A DNA stretch of 64,000 nucleotides from Anaeromyxobacter diazotrophicus (GCF_013340205.1 NZ_BJTG01000007.1:186001-250000), one strand, 5' to 3'; shown: positions 8,931 through 24,636, counted from the first letter of the stretch. Made by a program: numbers and translations. The notes: a model not told the origin generated them from the letters alone.

Positions 8931-9401
8931 ATGCCTCGTCGTCGCGAAGTCGAGAAGCGGAAGATCCTCCCCGATCCCAAGTTCCAGGACCGGCTGGTGG
9001 CGAAGTTCGTCAACAACCTGATGCGGAAGGGCAACAAGTCCGTGGGTGAGCGGATCATCTACGGCGCCTTCGACCAGGTGGAGCAGAAGCTCAAGGACGA
9101 CCCGCTCAAGATCTTCAAGAAGGCGCTCGACAACGTGAAGCCGGTGGTCGAGGTGAAGAGCCGCCGGGTCGGCGGCGCCACCTACCAGGTGCCGGTCGAG
9201 GTCCGCCAGGATCGCCGCACGGCGCTTGCCATGCGCTGGCTCATCGACTATTCGAAGGCGCGCGGCGAGAAGACGATGGTGGACAAGCTCGCCGGCGAGA
9301 TCATGGACGCCGCCTCCAACCGCGGCAACGCCGTGAAGAAGCGCGAGGACACGCACAAGATGGCGGAGGCGAACAAGGCCTTCGCGCATTACCGCTGGTA
9401 G
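8931..9401 (+). CDS. rpsG: 30S ribosomal protein S7
   Basis: S7 nucleates assembly of the 30S head and contacts E-site tRNA. The 156-residue protein has the usual start [17 protein letters not shown], the central [14 protein letters not shown] and the C-terminal [16 protein letters not shown]. It follows rpsL by 21 bp with an AAGGA site and belongs to the str operon. In other bacteria S7 represses str translation by binding the rpsL-rpsG gap. This gap is too short to show that structure. Confidence 0.98.
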   Translation: MPRRREVEKRKILPDPKFQDRLVAKFVNNLMRKGNKSVGERIIYGAFDQVEQKLKDDPLKIFKKALDNVKPVVEVKSRRVGGATYQVPVEVRQDRRTALAMRWLIDYSKARGEKTMVDKLAGEIMDAASNRGNAVKKREDTHKMAEANKAFAHYRW

Positions 9402-9536
9402 ACGTGAAGAGCGGTGCGGCGGGCTCGGCTCGCCGCGGTCGGTACGCTGCTCTTTGACAGCTCGGAAGAGGTCGTCAACGCCGCGAGGCGACGAAGGTCC
9501 GCATTCAACGTCGCAAGGGAAGAGACCGAGAGACAC

Positions 9537-11627
<2,091 letters not shown>

Positions 11628-11677
11628 GCGGTCCCGCGCAACCACTTTCGAGCCGCAGACCAGAGAGGACAGGAGCC

Positions 11678-12868
<1,191 letters not shown>

Positions 12869-12890
12869 AAGGACGCCGCGGCGGACGGCA

Positions 12891-12911
12891 CCGCCCGCGA
12901 CCCGCGGGCGG
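12891..12911 (+). other. Hairpin in the tuf-rpsJ gap
   Basis: A perfect 9-bp stem CCGCCCGCG/CGCGGGCGG with an ACC loop lies 23 bp after tuf and 36 bp before rpsJ. There is no T-run. It could be a partial terminator or an S10-leader structure that lowers read-through from the str genes. Confidence 0.5.
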
Positions 12912-12946
12912 CGCGCAGCGCCGAGGATCGAGACAAAGGCTCTTCA

Positions 12947-13248
<302 letters not shown>

Positions 13249-13252
<4 letters not shown>

Positions 13253-13269
13253 GGGCCCCGGGCCCCTAC
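13249..13269. other. 21-bp palindrome at the rpsJ-rplD junction
   Basis: GTAGGGGCCC, one central C, then GGGCCCCTAC: a perfect 10-bp inverted repeat that includes the rpsJ stop codon. It occupies the point where rplC normally sits. As RNA it would form an almost loop-free stem, which is disfavoured, so a DNA-level origin such as a deletion scar is as likely as a regulatory hairpin. Confidence 0.7.
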
Positions 13270-13281
13270 TGAGGAACCACC

Positions 13282-13902
13282 ATGGCCAAGTTCGACGTCT
13301 ACGACCTCGAGAAGAACAAGGTGAGCGAGATCGAGCTCGCCGACGCCGTGTTCGCCGGTGAGGTGAACGAGCACCTCTTCTACGAGGTGGTCAAGGCGAA
13401 GCTCGCCTCCGACCGCTCCGGCACCCACGCCGTCAAGAACCGCTCGCTGGTGTCCGGCGGCGGCAAGAAGCCCTGGAAGCAGAAGCACACCGGCCGCGCC
13501 CGCCAGGGCTCGACCCGCGCCAGCCAGTGGGTCGGCGGCGGCAAGGCCATGGGGCCGAAGCCGCGCGACTACGGGTACGAGGTGCCGAAGAAGGTCCGCA
13601 AGGCGGCCCTCCGCTCGGCGCTGGCGCTGCGCAACCGCGACCAGAAGCTGCTCATCGTCGAGAAGTGGGCCCCCGACGCCCCCAAGGCCAAGGCCGCCGC
13701 CCAGGTGCTGAAGAAGCTGGGCCTCGCCAAGGTGCTGGTGGTGGACGCGGCCGCGAACGTCGCGCTCGAGCAGAGCGTGCGCAACCTCCGCGGCGCCGAC
13801 TTCCTCGCCGCCGAGGGGCTCAACGTCTACGACATCCTGAAGCACGACGCGCTCGTGCTGACCGCCGAGAGCGCCAAGAAGCTGGAGGCCTCCCTGTCAT
13901 GA
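13282..13902 (+). CDS. rplD: 50S ribosomal protein L4
   Basis: L4 lines the exit tunnel and in many bacteria represses the S10 operon. The 206-residue product has [19 protein letters not shown] in the extended loop that reaches the tunnel, and the C-terminal [20 protein letters not shown] precedes the ATG. It begins only 29 bp after rpsJ, leaving no room for rplC, which lies between these genes in most bacteria. Its end overlaps the rplW start by ATGA. Confidence 0.98.
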   Translation: MAKFDVYDLEKNKVSEIELADAVFAGEVNEHLFYEVVKAKLASDRSGTHAVKNRSLVSGGGKKPWKQKHTGRARQGSTRASQWVGGGKAMGPKPRDYGYEVPKKVRKAALRSALALRNRDQKLLIVEKWAPDAPKAKAAAQVLKKLGLAKVLVVDAAANVALEQSVRNLRGADFLAAEGLNVYDILKHDALVLTAESAKKLEASLS

Positions 13903-14192
13903 TGCTCGCCGATCAGGACGTGGTGAAGCGTCCGCTCATCACCGAGAAGTCCGAGCGCGGCCGCGAGGCGGCGCAGCAGTACGCCTTCGAGGTGCACCGC
14001 GACGCGACCAAGATCCAGGTGAAGGGCGCGGTCGAGAAGCTCTTCGGCGTCCACGTGACCGCCGTCCGCACCTCGATCGCCCGCGGCAAGAACAAGCGCG
14101 TCGGCCGGAACCTCGGCCGCCGCCCCAACTGGAAGAAGGCCATCGTGACCTTGAAGGAAGGCGAGACCATCTCGCTCTTCGAGGGCGCGTAG
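13899..14192 (+). CDS. rplW: 50S ribosomal protein L23
   Basis: L23 sits at the tunnel exit and docks trigger factor and SRP. The product is 97 residues, or 96 if the second of two tandem ATGs is used. The signature [11 protein letters not shown] is followed by [19 protein letters not shown] and the loop [20 protein letters not shown]. The first ATG is chosen because GGAGG is 10 nt upstream and it overlaps the rplD stop, which favours coupled translation. Confidence 0.97.
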   Translation: MMLADQDVVKRPLITEKSERGREAAQQYAFEVHRDATKIQVKGAVEKLFGVHVTAVRTSIARGKNKRVGRNLGRRPNWKKAIVTLKEGETISLFEGA

Positions 14193-14208
14193 CGCAAGGG
14201 AACGGACC

Positions 14209-15057
<849 letters not shown>

Positions 15058-15081
15058 CGCTCACGGGACGAGGACAACGAC

Positions 15082-15381
15082 ATGGCGCGTTCCATCAAGA
15101 AGGGCCCGTTCGCCGACAAGCACCTCGCCAAGAAGGTCGAGGACGCGAACAAGGGCAACAAGAAGTCGGTCATCAAGACCTGGTCGCGGCGGAGCACCAT
15201 CCTGCCCGACTTCGTCGGCCACACCTTCGCGGTCCACAACGGCCGCAAGTTCGTGCCGGTGTTCGTGACCGAGAACATGGTCGGGCACAAGCTGGGCGAG
15301 TTCGCCCCGACGCGCACCTTCCACGGCCACTCGGCCGAGAAGAAGGTCGCGGCGGCGCCCGCCCCCGCCCCGAAGAAGTAA
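15082..15381 (+). CDS. rpsS: 30S ribosomal protein S19
   Basis: S19 forms the A-site finger contact of the 30S head with S13. The 99-residue product has [19 protein letters not shown] and the conserved [20 protein letters not shown] and [16 protein letters not shown] short Ala/Pro/Lys tail ([10 protein letters not shown]) extends the C-terminus. GAGGA precedes the ATG. Confidence 0.98.
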   Translation: MARSIKKGPFADKHLAKKVEDANKGNKKSVIKTWSRRSTILPDFVGHTFAVHNGRKFVPVFVTENMVGHKLGEFAPTRTFHGHSAEKKVAAAPAPAPKK

Positions 15382-15393
15382 GGAGCCACCGAC

Positions 15394-15798
15394 ATGGCCG
15401 AGACCGAAAAGAAGCAGAAGGCCGCGCCCGCCAAGCGCGCGGCGAAGGCGCCGGCGGGGCCGCACGCCAGCCTCTCGTTCCTGCGGGTCGCGCCGCGCAA
15501 GGTGCGGCTCGTCGCCGACCACGTGCGCGGCATGCCGGTGGGCGAGGCGCTCGCGATGCTCCGCTACACGCCGCAGTCCGCGGCGAAGCCCCTCGCGAAG
15601 CTGCTGCGCTCCGCGGTGGCGAACGCCGAGCAGAAGGGCGGCCACGTCGACGTGGACGCGCTCTTCGTGAAGACGCTCACCGTGGACGGTGGCCCCAAGA
15701 TGCGGCGCTTCATGCCCCGCGCCATGGGCCGCGCCTTCCGCATCGAGAAGCGCACCAGCCACGTCTACGTCGAGCTCGGGACCGGCGCTCGCGCCTGA
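15394..15798 (+). CDS. rplV: 50S ribosomal protein L22
   Basis: L22 lines the exit tunnel, and its beta-hairpin tip affects macrolide binding. The product is 134 residues against the usual 110-115. The extra length is an N-terminal Lys/Ala-rich extension (about residues 1-22) before the conserved [20 protein letters not shown]. The hairpin region reads [24 protein letters not shown] precedes the start. Similar charged N-terminal extensions occur in other ribosomal proteins here (S11). Confidence 0.97.
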   Translation: MAETEKKQKAAPAKRAAKAPAGPHASLSFLRVAPRKVRLVADHVRGMPVGEALAMLRYTPQSAAKPLAKLLRSAVANAEQKGGHVDVDALFVKTLTVDGGPKMRRFMPRAMGRAFRIEKRTSHVYVELGTGARA

Positions 15799-15818
15799 GA
15801 GAACGAGGAGAACTGCTC

Positions 15819-16487
<669 letters not shown>

Positions 16488-16505
16488 CACCTCCGGGAGA
16501 ACGAC

Positions 16506-16922
16506 ATGCTTCAGCCGGCGCGAACGAAATATCGGAAGATGATGAAGGGCCGCATGCGCGGGAAGGCGTACCGCGGCTCCGAGCTCAACCAGGGCGAGTA
16601 CGGCCTGCAGGCGACCGAGTGCGGGTGGCTGACCAGCCGCCAGATCGAGGCCGCCCGTGTCGCCATGACCCGCTTCGTGAAGCGGGGCGGCAAGATCTGG
16701 ATCCGGGTCTTCCCGGACAAGCCCATCACCAAGAAGCCCGCCGAGACGCGCATGGGCACCGGCAAGGGCAACGTGGAGTACTACGTCGCCGTCGTGAAGC
16801 CGGGCCGCATCCTCTACGAGATGGAGGGCGTCACGGACGAGATCGCCAAGAAGGCCTTCCACCTCGCCGCTCACAAGCTGCCGATCGCGACCAAGGTCGT
16901 GAAGCGCGGCGCCACGCTCTAG
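16506..16922 (+). CDS. rplP: 50S ribosomal protein L16
   Basis: L16 positions A-site tRNA on the 50S subunit. The 138-residue product shows [40 protein letters not shown] and [20 protein letters not shown], all diagnostic. It is in the S10 operon, 18 bp after rpsC, with GGGAG upstream. Confidence 0.98.
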   Translation: MLQPARTKYRKMMKGRMRGKAYRGSELNQGEYGLQATECGWLTSRQIEAARVAMTRFVKRGGKIWIRVFPDKPITKKPAETRMGTGKGNVEYYVAVVKPGRILYEMEGVTDEIAKKAFHLAAHKLPIATKVVKRGATL

Positions 16923-16933
16923 GAGCCGACGAC

Positions 16934-17158
16934 ATGGCCACCGCCAAGGAGCTGAAGGAGCTGCAGCCGCAGGAGCTCGCCGAACGGGCGAAGGAGCTCA
17001 AGCGGTCGCTCTTCGAGATGAAGTCCAAGCACAACACCGGCGTGCTCGACTCCACCGCCGACCTGAAGAAGGCGCGCAAGGACGTGGCGCGCTGCTTCAC
17101 GGTCAAGCGGCAGCAGGAGCTCGCGGCGCAGGCGGCCGGGAAGAAGGAGCAGGCATGA
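16934..17158 (+). CDS. rpmC: 50S ribosomal protein L29
   Basis: L29 binds at the tunnel exit next to L23. The 74-residue product is a two-helix hairpin: [32 protein letters not shown] and the conserved [24 protein letters not shown] lies 8 nt before the ATG. The stop overlaps the rpsQ start by ATGA, so translation is likely coupled. Confidence 0.96.
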   Translation: MATAKELKELQPQELAERAKELKRSLFEMKSKHNTGVLDSTADLKKARKDVARCFTVKRQQELAAQAAGKKEQA

Positions 17159-17427
17159 CGACGGAGACGGAGCGCGGGAGCCGCAAGACCCGCATCGGCG
17201 TGGTCGTCTCGAACAAGATGACGAAGACGGTCGTCGTCAAGGTCGAGCGCCGCGTGGCCGATCGGAAGTACGGCAAGATCGTGATGAAGGCCACCAAGTT
17301 CAAGGCGCACGACGAGAAGCAGGAGTGCCAGCCGGGCGACAAGGTGCGCATCGAGGAGACCCGGCCGCTCTCGAAGGACAAGCGCTGGCGGGTGGTCGAG
17401 ACGCTCGAGAAGGCGGCGGAGGTCTAA
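17155..17427 (+). CDS. rpsQ: 30S ribosomal protein S17
   Basis: S17 is an early-assembly OB-fold protein of the 30S body. The 90-residue product has [20 protein letters not shown] and the conserved [35 protein letters not shown]. It overlaps rpmC by 4 bp and is the last gene of the classical S10 operon. Confidence 0.97.
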   Translation: MTTETERGSRKTRIGVVVSNKMTKTVVVKVERRVADRKYGKIVMKATKFKAHDEKQECQPGDKVRIEETRPLSKDKRWRVVETLEKAAEV

Positions 17428-17430
17428 GCC

Positions 17431-17799
17431 ATGATCCAGCAGCAGACGATGCTCGACGTGGCCGACAACTCCGGCGCGAAGCGCGTCATGTGCATCAAGG
17501 TCCTGGGCGGCTCGCGCCGCCGCTACGCCTCCATCGGCGACGTCATCGTGGTCGCCGTCAAGGAGGCCATCCCGGCGGCCAAGGTGAAGAAGGGCGAGGT
17601 GGCGCGCGCCGTCATCGTCCGCACCAGCCGCGAGGTGAAGCGGCCGGACGGCAGCTACATCCGGTTCGACGGCAACTCGGCGGTCCTCATCAACAAGGAC
17701 CTCGAGCCGATCGGCACCCGCATCTTCGGCCCGGTGGCCCGCGAGCTCCGCGCCCGCAAGTTCATGAAGATCATCTCGCTCGCGCCGGAGGTCCTCTAG
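17431..17799 (+). CDS. rplN: 50S ribosomal protein L14
   Basis: L14 contributes to inter-subunit bridges and binds the silencing factor RsfS in other bacteria. The 122-residue product has [20 protein letters not shown], and the C-terminal [20 protein letters not shown]. It starts 3 bp after rpsQ, so the S10 and spc operons are continuous. Confidence 0.98.
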   Translation: MIQQQTMLDVADNSGAKRVMCIKVLGGSRRRYASIGDVIVVAVKEAIPAAKVKKGEVARAVIVRTSREVKRPDGSYIRFDGNSAVLINKDLEPIGTRIFGPVARELRARKFMKIISLAPEVL

Positions 17800-17802
17800 G
17801 TC

Positions 17803-18117
17803 ATGCAGATCCGCAAGGGCGACACGGTCAAGGTCATCGCCGGCAAGGACAAGGGCAAGTCGGGCAAGGTGCTCGAGGTCCTGCGCGAGAAGGGCCGGGT
17901 CCGGGTGGACAAGGTCCAGGTCGTGAAGCGGCACCTCAAGAAGGGCCGCAACCCCTCGAACCCCGAGGGCGGCATCATCGAGCAGAACGGCACCATCGCC
18001 ATCTCGAACGTGATGGTGGTGGGCGCGGGCGACAAGCCGGCGCGCAAGGAGAAGATCGCCCGCGAGCACGGCGCCAAGGAGAAGGCGCGGCGCGAGAAGC
18101 GGGCGGCCGCGAAGTAG
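17803..18117 (+). CDS. rplX: 50S ribosomal protein L24
   Basis: L24 starts 50S assembly. The 104-residue product has a KOW motif, [20 protein letters not shown], then [15 protein letters not shown] and the Lys/Arg-rich tail [16 protein letters not shown]. It starts 3 bp after rplN. A 100-bp gap with a strong hairpin follows. Confidence 0.97.
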   Translation: MQIRKGDTVKVIAGKDKGKSGKVLEVLREKGRVRVDKVQVVKRHLKKGRNPSNPEGGIIEQNGTIAISNVMVVGAGDKPARKEKIAREHGAKEKARREKRAAAK

Positions 18118-18132
18118 ACGCGGCGCCGATTC

Positions 18133-18153
18133 CGGGGGAGACAGGCTCCCCCG
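18133..18153 (+). other. Hairpin between rplX and rplE
   Basis: CGGGGGAG, loop ACAGG, CTCCCCCG: a perfect 8-bp stem in the only large gap inside the spc block. In enteric bacteria S8 represses spc by binding mRNA at the start of rplE, so a regulatory role here is conceivable, though the S8-site sequence is not recognisable. Confidence 0.45.
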
Positions 18154-18217
18154 TCACCGCAGCAACGACGCATCGCCCGGCAGGAGCTGGCGCCGGCCGA
18201 AGGCAAGGAGAGTCGAG

Positions 18218-18760
18218 ATGGCAGCACGGCTGAAGGAGCGGTTCGAGAAGGAGATCCGCCCGGCGCTCATGAAGGAGTTCGGGTTCAAGAACCCGATGCA
18301 GGTGCCGCGGGTGGACAAGGTCGTCGTGAACATGGGCCTCGGCGAGGCCATCAACAACGGCAAGATCATCGACGCCTCGGTGGAGCAGCTCGCCCAGATC
18401 GCCGGCCAGAAGCCGGTCATCACCAAGGCGCGCAAGTCCATCGCGAACTTCAAGCTGCGCCAGGGCCAGTCGATCGGCGCCATGGTCACGCTGCGCGGCG
18501 ACCGCGCCTACGAGTTCCTGGATCGCCTCCTCACGGTCGCGCTGCCGCGGGTCCGTGACTTCAAGGGCGTCTCGCCGAAGGCGTTCGACGGCAAGGGCAA
18601 CTACACGCTCGGCGTACGCGAGCAGATCATCTTCCCCGAGATCAACTACGACAAGGTCGAGAAGATCAAGGGCATGAACATCACCGTGGTGACGACGGCC
18701 CGCAACGACGAGGAAGGCCGCGCGCTGCTCCGGTCGCTCGGCATGCCGTTCCGCCAGTAG
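18218..18760 (+). CDS. rplE: 50S ribosomal protein L5
   Basis: L5 binds 5S rRNA and contacts P-site tRNA. The 180-residue product has [37 protein letters not shown] and [25 protein letters not shown] precedes the ATG. A 100-bp leader with a hairpin separates it from rplX. Confidence 0.98.
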   Translation: MAARLKERFEKEIRPALMKEFGFKNPMQVPRVDKVVVNMGLGEAINNGKIIDASVEQLAQIAGQKPVITKARKSIANFKLRQGQSIGAMVTLRGDRAYEFLDRLLTVALPRVRDFKGVSPKAFDGKGNYTLGVREQIIFPEINYDKVEKIKGMNITVVTTARNDEEGRALLRSLGMPFRQ

Positions 18761-18784
18761 CGGAAGAGCCCAGGAGATTCACGA

Positions 18785-18970
18785 ATGGCGAAGCTTTCAA
18801 AGATGGCGCAGGCGAAGCGCAAGCTGAAGTTCCCGGTCCGCCAGTACAACCGCTGCGAGCTCTGCGGCCGCCCGCGCGCGTTCCTGCGCAAGTTCCAGAT
18901 GTGCCGCATCTGCTTCCGCAAGCGCGCGCTGCAGGGCGAGATCACCGGCGTCATCAAGTCGAGCTGGTAG
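18785..18970 (+). CDS. rpsN: 30S ribosomal protein S14, zinc-binding type
   Basis: The short 61-residue form keeps a zinc ribbon with CELCG and CRICF (C-x2-C...C-x2-C), unlike the longer zinc-free S14. It sits in the 30S head near S19 and S10. It is in standard spc order between L5 and S8. No zinc-free paralogue is in the window. Confidence 0.97.
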   Translation: MAKLSKMAQAKRKLKFPVRQYNRCELCGRPRAFLRKFQMCRICFRKRALQGEITGVIKSSW

Positions 18971-18982
18971 GAGACCTCACCC

Positions 18983-19381
18983 ATGTCCATGACCGATCCC
19001 ATTGGCGACATGCTGACGCGCATCCGCAACGCGTCGTCGGCCCGGCACGAGAAGGTGGTCGTCCCCGCTTCCGGCCTCAAGGCGCGCATCGCCGAGGTCC
19101 TTCGCGAGGAGGGCTACATCAAGGAGTTCGTCCGGCACGACGACGGCGCGCAGGGCGCCATCACCATCACGCTCAAGTACAGCGCGGACCGCGAGCCGGC
19201 CATCAGCGACATCAAGCGGGTGTCGAAGCCGGGCCTGCGCCGCTACGTCCCCACCGACTCCATCCCGCGGGTGCTGAACGGGATGGGGATCGCCATCCTC
19301 TCCACGTCGAAGGGCGTGCTGGTGGATCGCGAGGCCCGCAAGCAGAAGGTGGGCGGCGAGCTCATCTGCACCGTCTGGTAG
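18983..19381 (+). CDS. rpsH: 30S ribosomal protein S8
   Basis: S8 organises the 30S central domain and represses spc in some bacteria. The 132-residue product has [20 protein letters not shown] at the start and the conserved C-terminal [20 protein letters not shown] then GGELICTVW. It starts 12 bp after rpsN. Confidence 0.98.
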   Translation: MSMTDPIGDMLTRIRNASSARHEKVVVPASGLKARIAEVLREEGYIKEFVRHDDGAQGAITITLKYSADREPAISDIKRVSKPGLRRYVPTDSIPRVLNGMGIAILSTSKGVLVDREARKQKVGGELICTVW

Positions 19382-19389
19382 GAGAAGCC

Positions 19390-19932
19390 ATGTCCCGAGT
19401 CGGCAAGATTCCGGTCAAGATCCCGGACAAGGTCAAGGTCGCCGTCGCGAACGGCGACATCAAGGTCGAGGGGCCGAAGGGGAAGATGCACTTCCCGTTC
19501 AACCCGCGCGTCAAGGTCGAGGTGACGGGCAAGGAGGTGCACGTCACGCGGCCCGACGACTCCCGCGAGTCGAAGGGCCTGCACGGCCTCACCCGCACGC
19601 TCGTCAGGAACGCCATCGACGGCGTCGTGAAGGGCTACGAGCGGGCGCTCGAGATCAACGGCGTCGGCTTCAAGGCGGAGCTGAAGGGGAAGGACATCAA
19701 CTTCACCCTCGGCTTCTCGCACCCGGTCGTCTTCCGGCTCCCCGAGGGGGTGACGGCGGAGATCGACGCGAAGCAGACCCGCCTGGTCGTCCGCGGCGTG
19801 GACAAGCACCTGCTCGGCCTCACCGCCGCCAAGATCCGCGCGCTGCGCCCGCCCGAGCCGTACAAGGGCAAGGGCATCAAGTACGCGGAGGAGACCATCC
19901 GTCGCAAGGAAGGCAAGACCGGCGCGGCCTAG
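19390..19932 (+). CDS. rplF: 50S ribosomal protein L6
   Basis: L6 supports the GTPase centre near the sarcin-ricin loop. The 180-residue product starts MSRVGKIPVKIPDKVKV. It has two similar beta-alpha domains and the C-terminal signature PEPYKGKGIKYAEETIRRKE. ATG 19390 follows the rpsH stop by 8 bp with GGAGAAG upstream. Longer in-frame extensions run through rpsH and are not real. Confidence 0.98.
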   Translation: MSRVGKIPVKIPDKVKVAVANGDIKVEGPKGKMHFPFNPRVKVEVTGKEVHVTRPDDSRESKGLHGLTRTLVRNAIDGVVKGYERALEINGVGFKAELKGKDINFTLGFSHPVVFRLPEGVTAEIDAKQTRLVVRGVDKHLLGLTAAKIRALRPPEPYKGKGIKYAEETIRRKEGKTGAA

Positions 19933-19986
19933 GCCGCCCCAGCTCATGCGCCGGCTGCTCCTGCGCCGGCGCACGGAGGAACCACC

Positions 19987-20346
19987 ATGGCGAAGCACAC
20001 CACCGCACGCGAGAAGCGCAAGGCCCGCATCCGGAAGAAGCTGAGCGGCACCACCGAGCGTCCGCGGCTCACCGTCTACAAGAGCCTGAAGCACATGTAC
20101 GCGCAGATCGTCGACGACACGACCGGGGCGACCCTGGCCGCCGTCTCGACCGGCTCGAAGGCGCTCAAGGGCGAAGTGAAGGAGGACGACAAGACGGCCG
20201 CCGCCAAGAAGGTGGGGACCGCCATCGCGGAGGCTGCCAAGGCGAAGGGCATCCAGCGCGTCGTCTTCGATCGCAACGGCTTCGACTACCACGGCCGCAT
20301 CGCGGCCGTCGCTCAGGCGGCCCGCGAGGCCGGCCTCGAGTTCTAG
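19987..20346 (+). CDS. rplR: 50S ribosomal protein L18
   Basis: L18 binds 5S rRNA with L5. The 119-residue product includes [20 protein letters not shown] and the C-terminal [33 protein letters not shown] precedes the ATG. The 54-bp gap before it contains an inverted repeat (GCGCCGGC...GCCGGCGC). Confidence 0.98.
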   Translation: MAKHTTAREKRKARIRKKLSGTTERPRLTVYKSLKHMYAQIVDDTTGATLAAVSTGSKALKGEVKEDDKTAAAKKVGTAIAEAAKAKGIQRVVFDRNGFDYHGRIAAVAQAAREAGLEF

Positions 20347-20355
20347 AGGATACGC

Positions 20356-20859
20356 ATGCCTGCACCCATCAACGCGAACGATCTCGACCTGCAGGACAAG
20401 GTCGTCCACATCAACCGCGTCGCCAAGGTCGTGAAGGGCGGCCGCCGCTTCAGCTTCTCGGCCCTCATCGTGGTCGGCGACGGCCAGGGTCACGTCGGCG
20501 TCGGCCTCGGCAAGGCGAACGAGGTCCCCGAGGCGATCCGCAAGGGTGGGGAGCAGGCGAAGAAGCACCTGTTCAAGGTGCCGCTCGTCGGCACCACCAT
20601 CCCGCACGAGGTGCTCGGCCACTTCGGCGCCGGCCGCGTGCTGCTCAAGCCGGCCGGGGAGGGCACCGGCGTCATCGCCGGCGGCTCCGTCCGCGCCGTG
20701 CTCGAGGCGGCCGGCATCCGCAACGTGCTCACCAAGTGCCAGGGCTCGCGGAACCCCCACAACGTCATCAAGGCGACCGTGGCCGGCCTCAAGCGGCTCC
20801 GCTCCGCCGACGACAACGCGCGCCTGCGCGGCAAGCAGCTGGCCGAGCTGCAGGGCTAG
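20356..20859 (+). CDS. rpsE: 30S ribosomal protein S5
   Basis: S5 supports decoding accuracy and mRNA entry. The 167-residue product has [20 protein letters not shown] in the dsRBD-like N-domain and [11 protein letters not shown]-type residues at the end ([15 protein letters not shown]). The [20 protein letters not shown] loop is the region where spectinomycin resistance arises in other bacteria. It starts 9 bp after rplR. Confidence 0.98.
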   Translation: MPAPINANDLDLQDKVVHINRVAKVVKGGRRFSFSALIVVGDGQGHVGVGLGKANEVPEAIRKGGEQAKKHLFKVPLVGTTIPHEVLGHFGAGRVLLKPAGEGTGVIAGGSVRAVLEAAGIRNVLTKCQGSRNPHNVIKATVAGLKRLRSADDNARLRGKQLAELQG

Positions 20860-20871
20860 CCGGAGGAAGAC

Positions 20872-21105
20872 ATGTCCGCCATTCGCGTGAAGCTCGTCAG
20901 CGGTCTCGCGGGTTGCCCGGCTCCGCACCGCGTCGTGGTGCAGGGCCTGGGCCTCAAGAAGATGAACTCGACGAAGCTGCTGCCCGACACCCCGCAGACG
21001 CTGGGGATGATCGACAAGGTGCGGTACCTCGTCACCTGGGAGCGCGTCGACGCCGCGCCGCCCCTCGGGCGCAAGGCCCGCAAGCAGGCGGCCGCCAAGT
21101 CGTAG
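20872..21105 (+). CDS. rpmD: 50S ribosomal protein L30
   Basis: The 77-residue protein is longer than the usual about 60 because of a basic C-terminal extension (PLGRKARKQAAAKS). The core IRVKLVSGLAGCPAPHRVVV and LGLKKMNSTKLLPDTPQTLG with MIDKVRYLV is typical. GGAGGAAGA precedes the ATG. It lies between rpsE and rplO as usual. Confidence 0.96.
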   Translation: MSAIRVKLVSGLAGCPAPHRVVVQGLGLKKMNSTKLLPDTPQTLGMIDKVRYLVTWERVDAAPPLGRKARKQAAAKS

Positions 21106-21174
21106 CGCCGCCGCGACCAGCCGCCGCAGGCGGGACAACGGTCGCCCATCTGGGTTAAAAGGGAGATTCCGACG

Positions 21175-21678
21175 ATGTCACTCAGCCAGCTCAAGGCGCC
21201 CAAGGGCGCGAACCGCGAGCGCAAGCGGGTCGGCCGCGGCCAGGCCTCCGGCCTCGGCAAGACGGCCGGCCGCGGCGGCAAGGGCCAGAAGGCCCGCAGC
21301 GGCAACATGCACTTCGAGGGCTTCGAGGGCGGCCAGATGCCGCTCCAGCGGCGCCTGCCGAAGTTCGGCTTCACCAACGTCTTCCGCCGCGACTTCGACG
21401 AGGTCCAGGTGGCGAAGCTCGCGGCGCTGCCCGCGGGCTCGGTGGTGGACCAGGCGGCGCTCGCCCAGGCCGGCCTCATCCGCAAGAACGCCGAGGGCGT
21501 GGTGGTGCTCGGGCAGGGCGAGCTCACCGGCGCCTACACCGTGAAGGCCGACCGCGTCACGGCCGGCGCCCGCGCGGCCATCGAGAAGGCGGGCGGCAAG
21601 GTGGAGGTGCTCCCCAAGCCGCAGACGATGTACCAGAAGGCGAAGGCCGCCAAGGTCGCCGCCAAGAAGAAGGCGTAA
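21175..21678 (+). CDS. rplO: 50S ribosomal protein L15
   Basis: L15 is a late-assembly 50S protein. The 167-residue product has the glycine-rich N-terminus KRVGRGQASGLGKTAGRGGK and KARSGNMHFEGFEGGQMPL, and ends in a basic tail. A 69-bp gap follows rpmD, longer than others in the block. GGGAGA lies upstream. Confidence 0.98.
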   Translation: MSLSQLKAPKGANRERKRVGRGQASGLGKTAGRGGKGQKARSGNMHFEGFEGGQMPLQRRLPKFGFTNVFRRDFDEVQVAKLAALPAGSVVDQAALAQAGLIRKNAEGVVVLGQGELTGAYTVKADRVTAGARAAIEKAGGKVEVLPKPQTMYQKAKAAKVAAKKKA

Positions 21679-21750
21679 CCGCGGGCCACGGCCCGCCGTG
21701 GATGACGCAGGGCGGGGCGCGTCTCCGCCGGAACGTTGAGAGGCGTGCGC

Positions 21751-23088
<1,338 letters not shown>

Positions 23089-23127
23089 CGCCCGCGCGCC
23101 GGCCAGCGCCGGCGCCTGGAGACCTCC

Positions 23128-23778
23128 ATGATCCTCATCCTCCTCGGTCCCCCCGGCGCGGGGAAGGGCACGCAGGCGAAGCTGCTCGCGCGCGAGTACG
23201 GCATCCCGCACATCTCGACCGGCGACATGTTCCGCGACCACAAGGCGCGGGGCACCGAGCTCGGCAAGAAGATCCAGGCCATCATGGACGCGGGCGGCCT
23301 CGTCACCGACGACGTGACGAACGCGCTCGTGAAGGACCGCCTGGGCCGCCCGGACGTCGGGCCCGGCTTCATCCTCGACGGCTATCCCCGCACCACCGCC
23401 CAGGCCGAGTACCTCGAGGCGCTGCTCCAGTCGATGGGGCGGCACATCGACCGCGTGCTCTCGTACGAGGTGGCGGAGGAGCTCGTCGTCGAGCGCATCA
23501 GCGGCCGGCGGAGCTGCCCGAAGTGCGGGGCGGTCTACCACGTGTCGGCGAACCCGCCGCGCGCGCCGGGCGTCTGCGACCGGGAGGGCGCCGCCCTCGT
23601 CCAGCGCGACGACGACCGCCCCGAGAACGTCAAGAAGCGGATGCAGGAGTACGCCGACAAGACCTGGCCGCTCAAGCGCTTCTACCAGGAGCGCGGCAAG
23701 GTGGCCGAGATCGAGGGCGTCGGCACGCCGGACGGCATCCTCGCCGCCACGAAGCTCGCGCTGGGCGCGGCGCGATGA
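23128..23778 (+). CDS. adk: Adenylate kinase (long, zinc-LID type)
   Basis: It interconverts ATP + AMP and 2 ADP. The 216-residue product has the P-loop LLGPPGAGKGTQAKLL, the AMP-binding HISTGDMFR and DGYPRTTAQA. Its LID carries CPKCG and VCDREG, so the zinc site would be Cys-Cys-Cys-Asp. It is cytoplasmic, 39 bp after secY. The order secY-adk-map is conserved in many bacteria. Confidence 0.97.
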   Translation: MILILLGPPGAGKGTQAKLLAREYGIPHISTGDMFRDHKARGTELGKKIQAIMDAGGLVTDDVTNALVKDRLGRPDVGPGFILDGYPRTTAQAEYLEALLQSMGRHIDRVLSYEVAEELVVERISGRRSCPKCGAVYHVSANPPRAPGVCDREGAALVQRDDDRPENVKKRMQEYADKTWPLKRFYQERGKVAEIEGVGTPDGILAATKLALGAAR

Positions 23779-23821
23779 TCGGGCGGAGCCCCGCCGACGG
23801 CGGGGAGGCCGCCGCGCTGGC

Positions 23822-24592
23822 ATGAGGGAGCACCTGGAGCTGAGGAGCGCTGCCGAGATCGCCCGCATCCGCGAGGCGAGCCTCGTCGTGCACGACGTGC
23901 TGGCCGAGGTGGCCGCGGCCGCCGTGCCGGGGGTGACCACCGGCGAGCTCGACCGGCTCGCCGCGCGGGCCACCGCGGCCCGGGGCGCGACGCCGGCCTT
24001 CCTCGGCTACCACGGCTACCCGGCCGTCATCTGCATTTCGGTGAACGACGAGGTGGTGCACGGCATCCCCTCCGACCGGCGGGCGCTGGTCGAGGGCGAC
24101 GTGGTCGGGCTCGACTTCGGCGTCTCGCTCGGCGGCTGGTTCGGCGACGCGGCGCGCACCGTGCCGGTGGGCCGGGTCTCGCCGGCGGCGGCGCGCCTGC
24201 TCCAGGTGGGGGCGGAGGCGCTCAGGCGCGGGGTGGCGGCGGCGGTGCCGGACGCCCGGCTCGGGGACGTGGGGTTCGCGGTGCAGCAGTACGTGGAGGG
24301 GGAGGGCTGCTCGGTCGTGCGCGACTTCGTCGGGCACGGCATCGGCCGCAAGCTGCACGAGCCGCCGCAGGTCCCGAACTACGGCGCCCCCGGGACGGGG
24401 CTCAGGCTCCGGCCCGGCATGGTGCTCGCCATCGAGCCCATGGTGAACGCGGGCGGGTTCGAGGTGAGGACGCTGGACGACGGCTGGACGGCGGTGACGG
24501 CGGACGGCAGCCTCTCCGCCCACTTCGAGCACACGGTCGCCATCACGGAGGACGGGCCGGTGGTGCTGTCGGAGCCCCCGAAAAGAGGTTGA
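23822..24592 (+). CDS. map: Methionine aminopeptidase, type I
   Basis: It removes the initiator methionine from nascent proteins. The 256-residue product shows the dimetal ligands: Asp pair in DFGVSLGGWFGDAARTVPVG, His in VGHGIGRKLHEPP, Glu in AIEPMVNAGG and Glu in HFEHTVAITEDG. There is no N-terminal zinc/SH3 extension, so it is the short bacterial form. GGGGAGG precedes the ATG. In many bacteria infA follows here. The next gene is instead rpmJ behind its own promoter. Confidence 0.96.
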   Translation: MREHLELRSAAEIARIREASLVVHDVLAEVAAAAVPGVTTGELDRLAARATAARGATPAFLGYHGYPAVICISVNDEVVHGIPSDRRALVEGDVVGLDFGVSLGGWFGDAARTVPVGRVSPAAARLLQVGAEALRRGVAAAVPDARLGDVGFAVQQYVEGEGCSVVRDFVGHGIGRKLHEPPQVPNYGAPGTGLRLRPGMVLAIEPMVNAGGFEVRTLDDGWTAVTADGSLSAHFEHTVAITEDGPVVLSEPPKRG

Positions 24593-24607
24593 AGCGCGCG
24601 GCAGACG

Positions 24608-24636
24608 TTGCAGGGGCGGAATGCCTGTGTTATAGG
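24608..24636 (+). promoter_or_regulatory. Promoter of the rpmJ-rpsM-rpsK-rpsD-rpoA-rplQ operon
   Basis: TTGCAG (24608-24613) and TATAGG (24631-24636) are spaced by 17 bp in the 199-bp gap after map. It gives the alpha-operon genes their own start, with a leader of about 150 nt. Confidence 0.7.

Noticed and set aside
9454-9482. TTGACA in the rpsG-fusA gap as a separate fusA promoter
   Set aside because: The sequence 15-18 bp downstream (around CAACGCC) has no acceptable -10 box.
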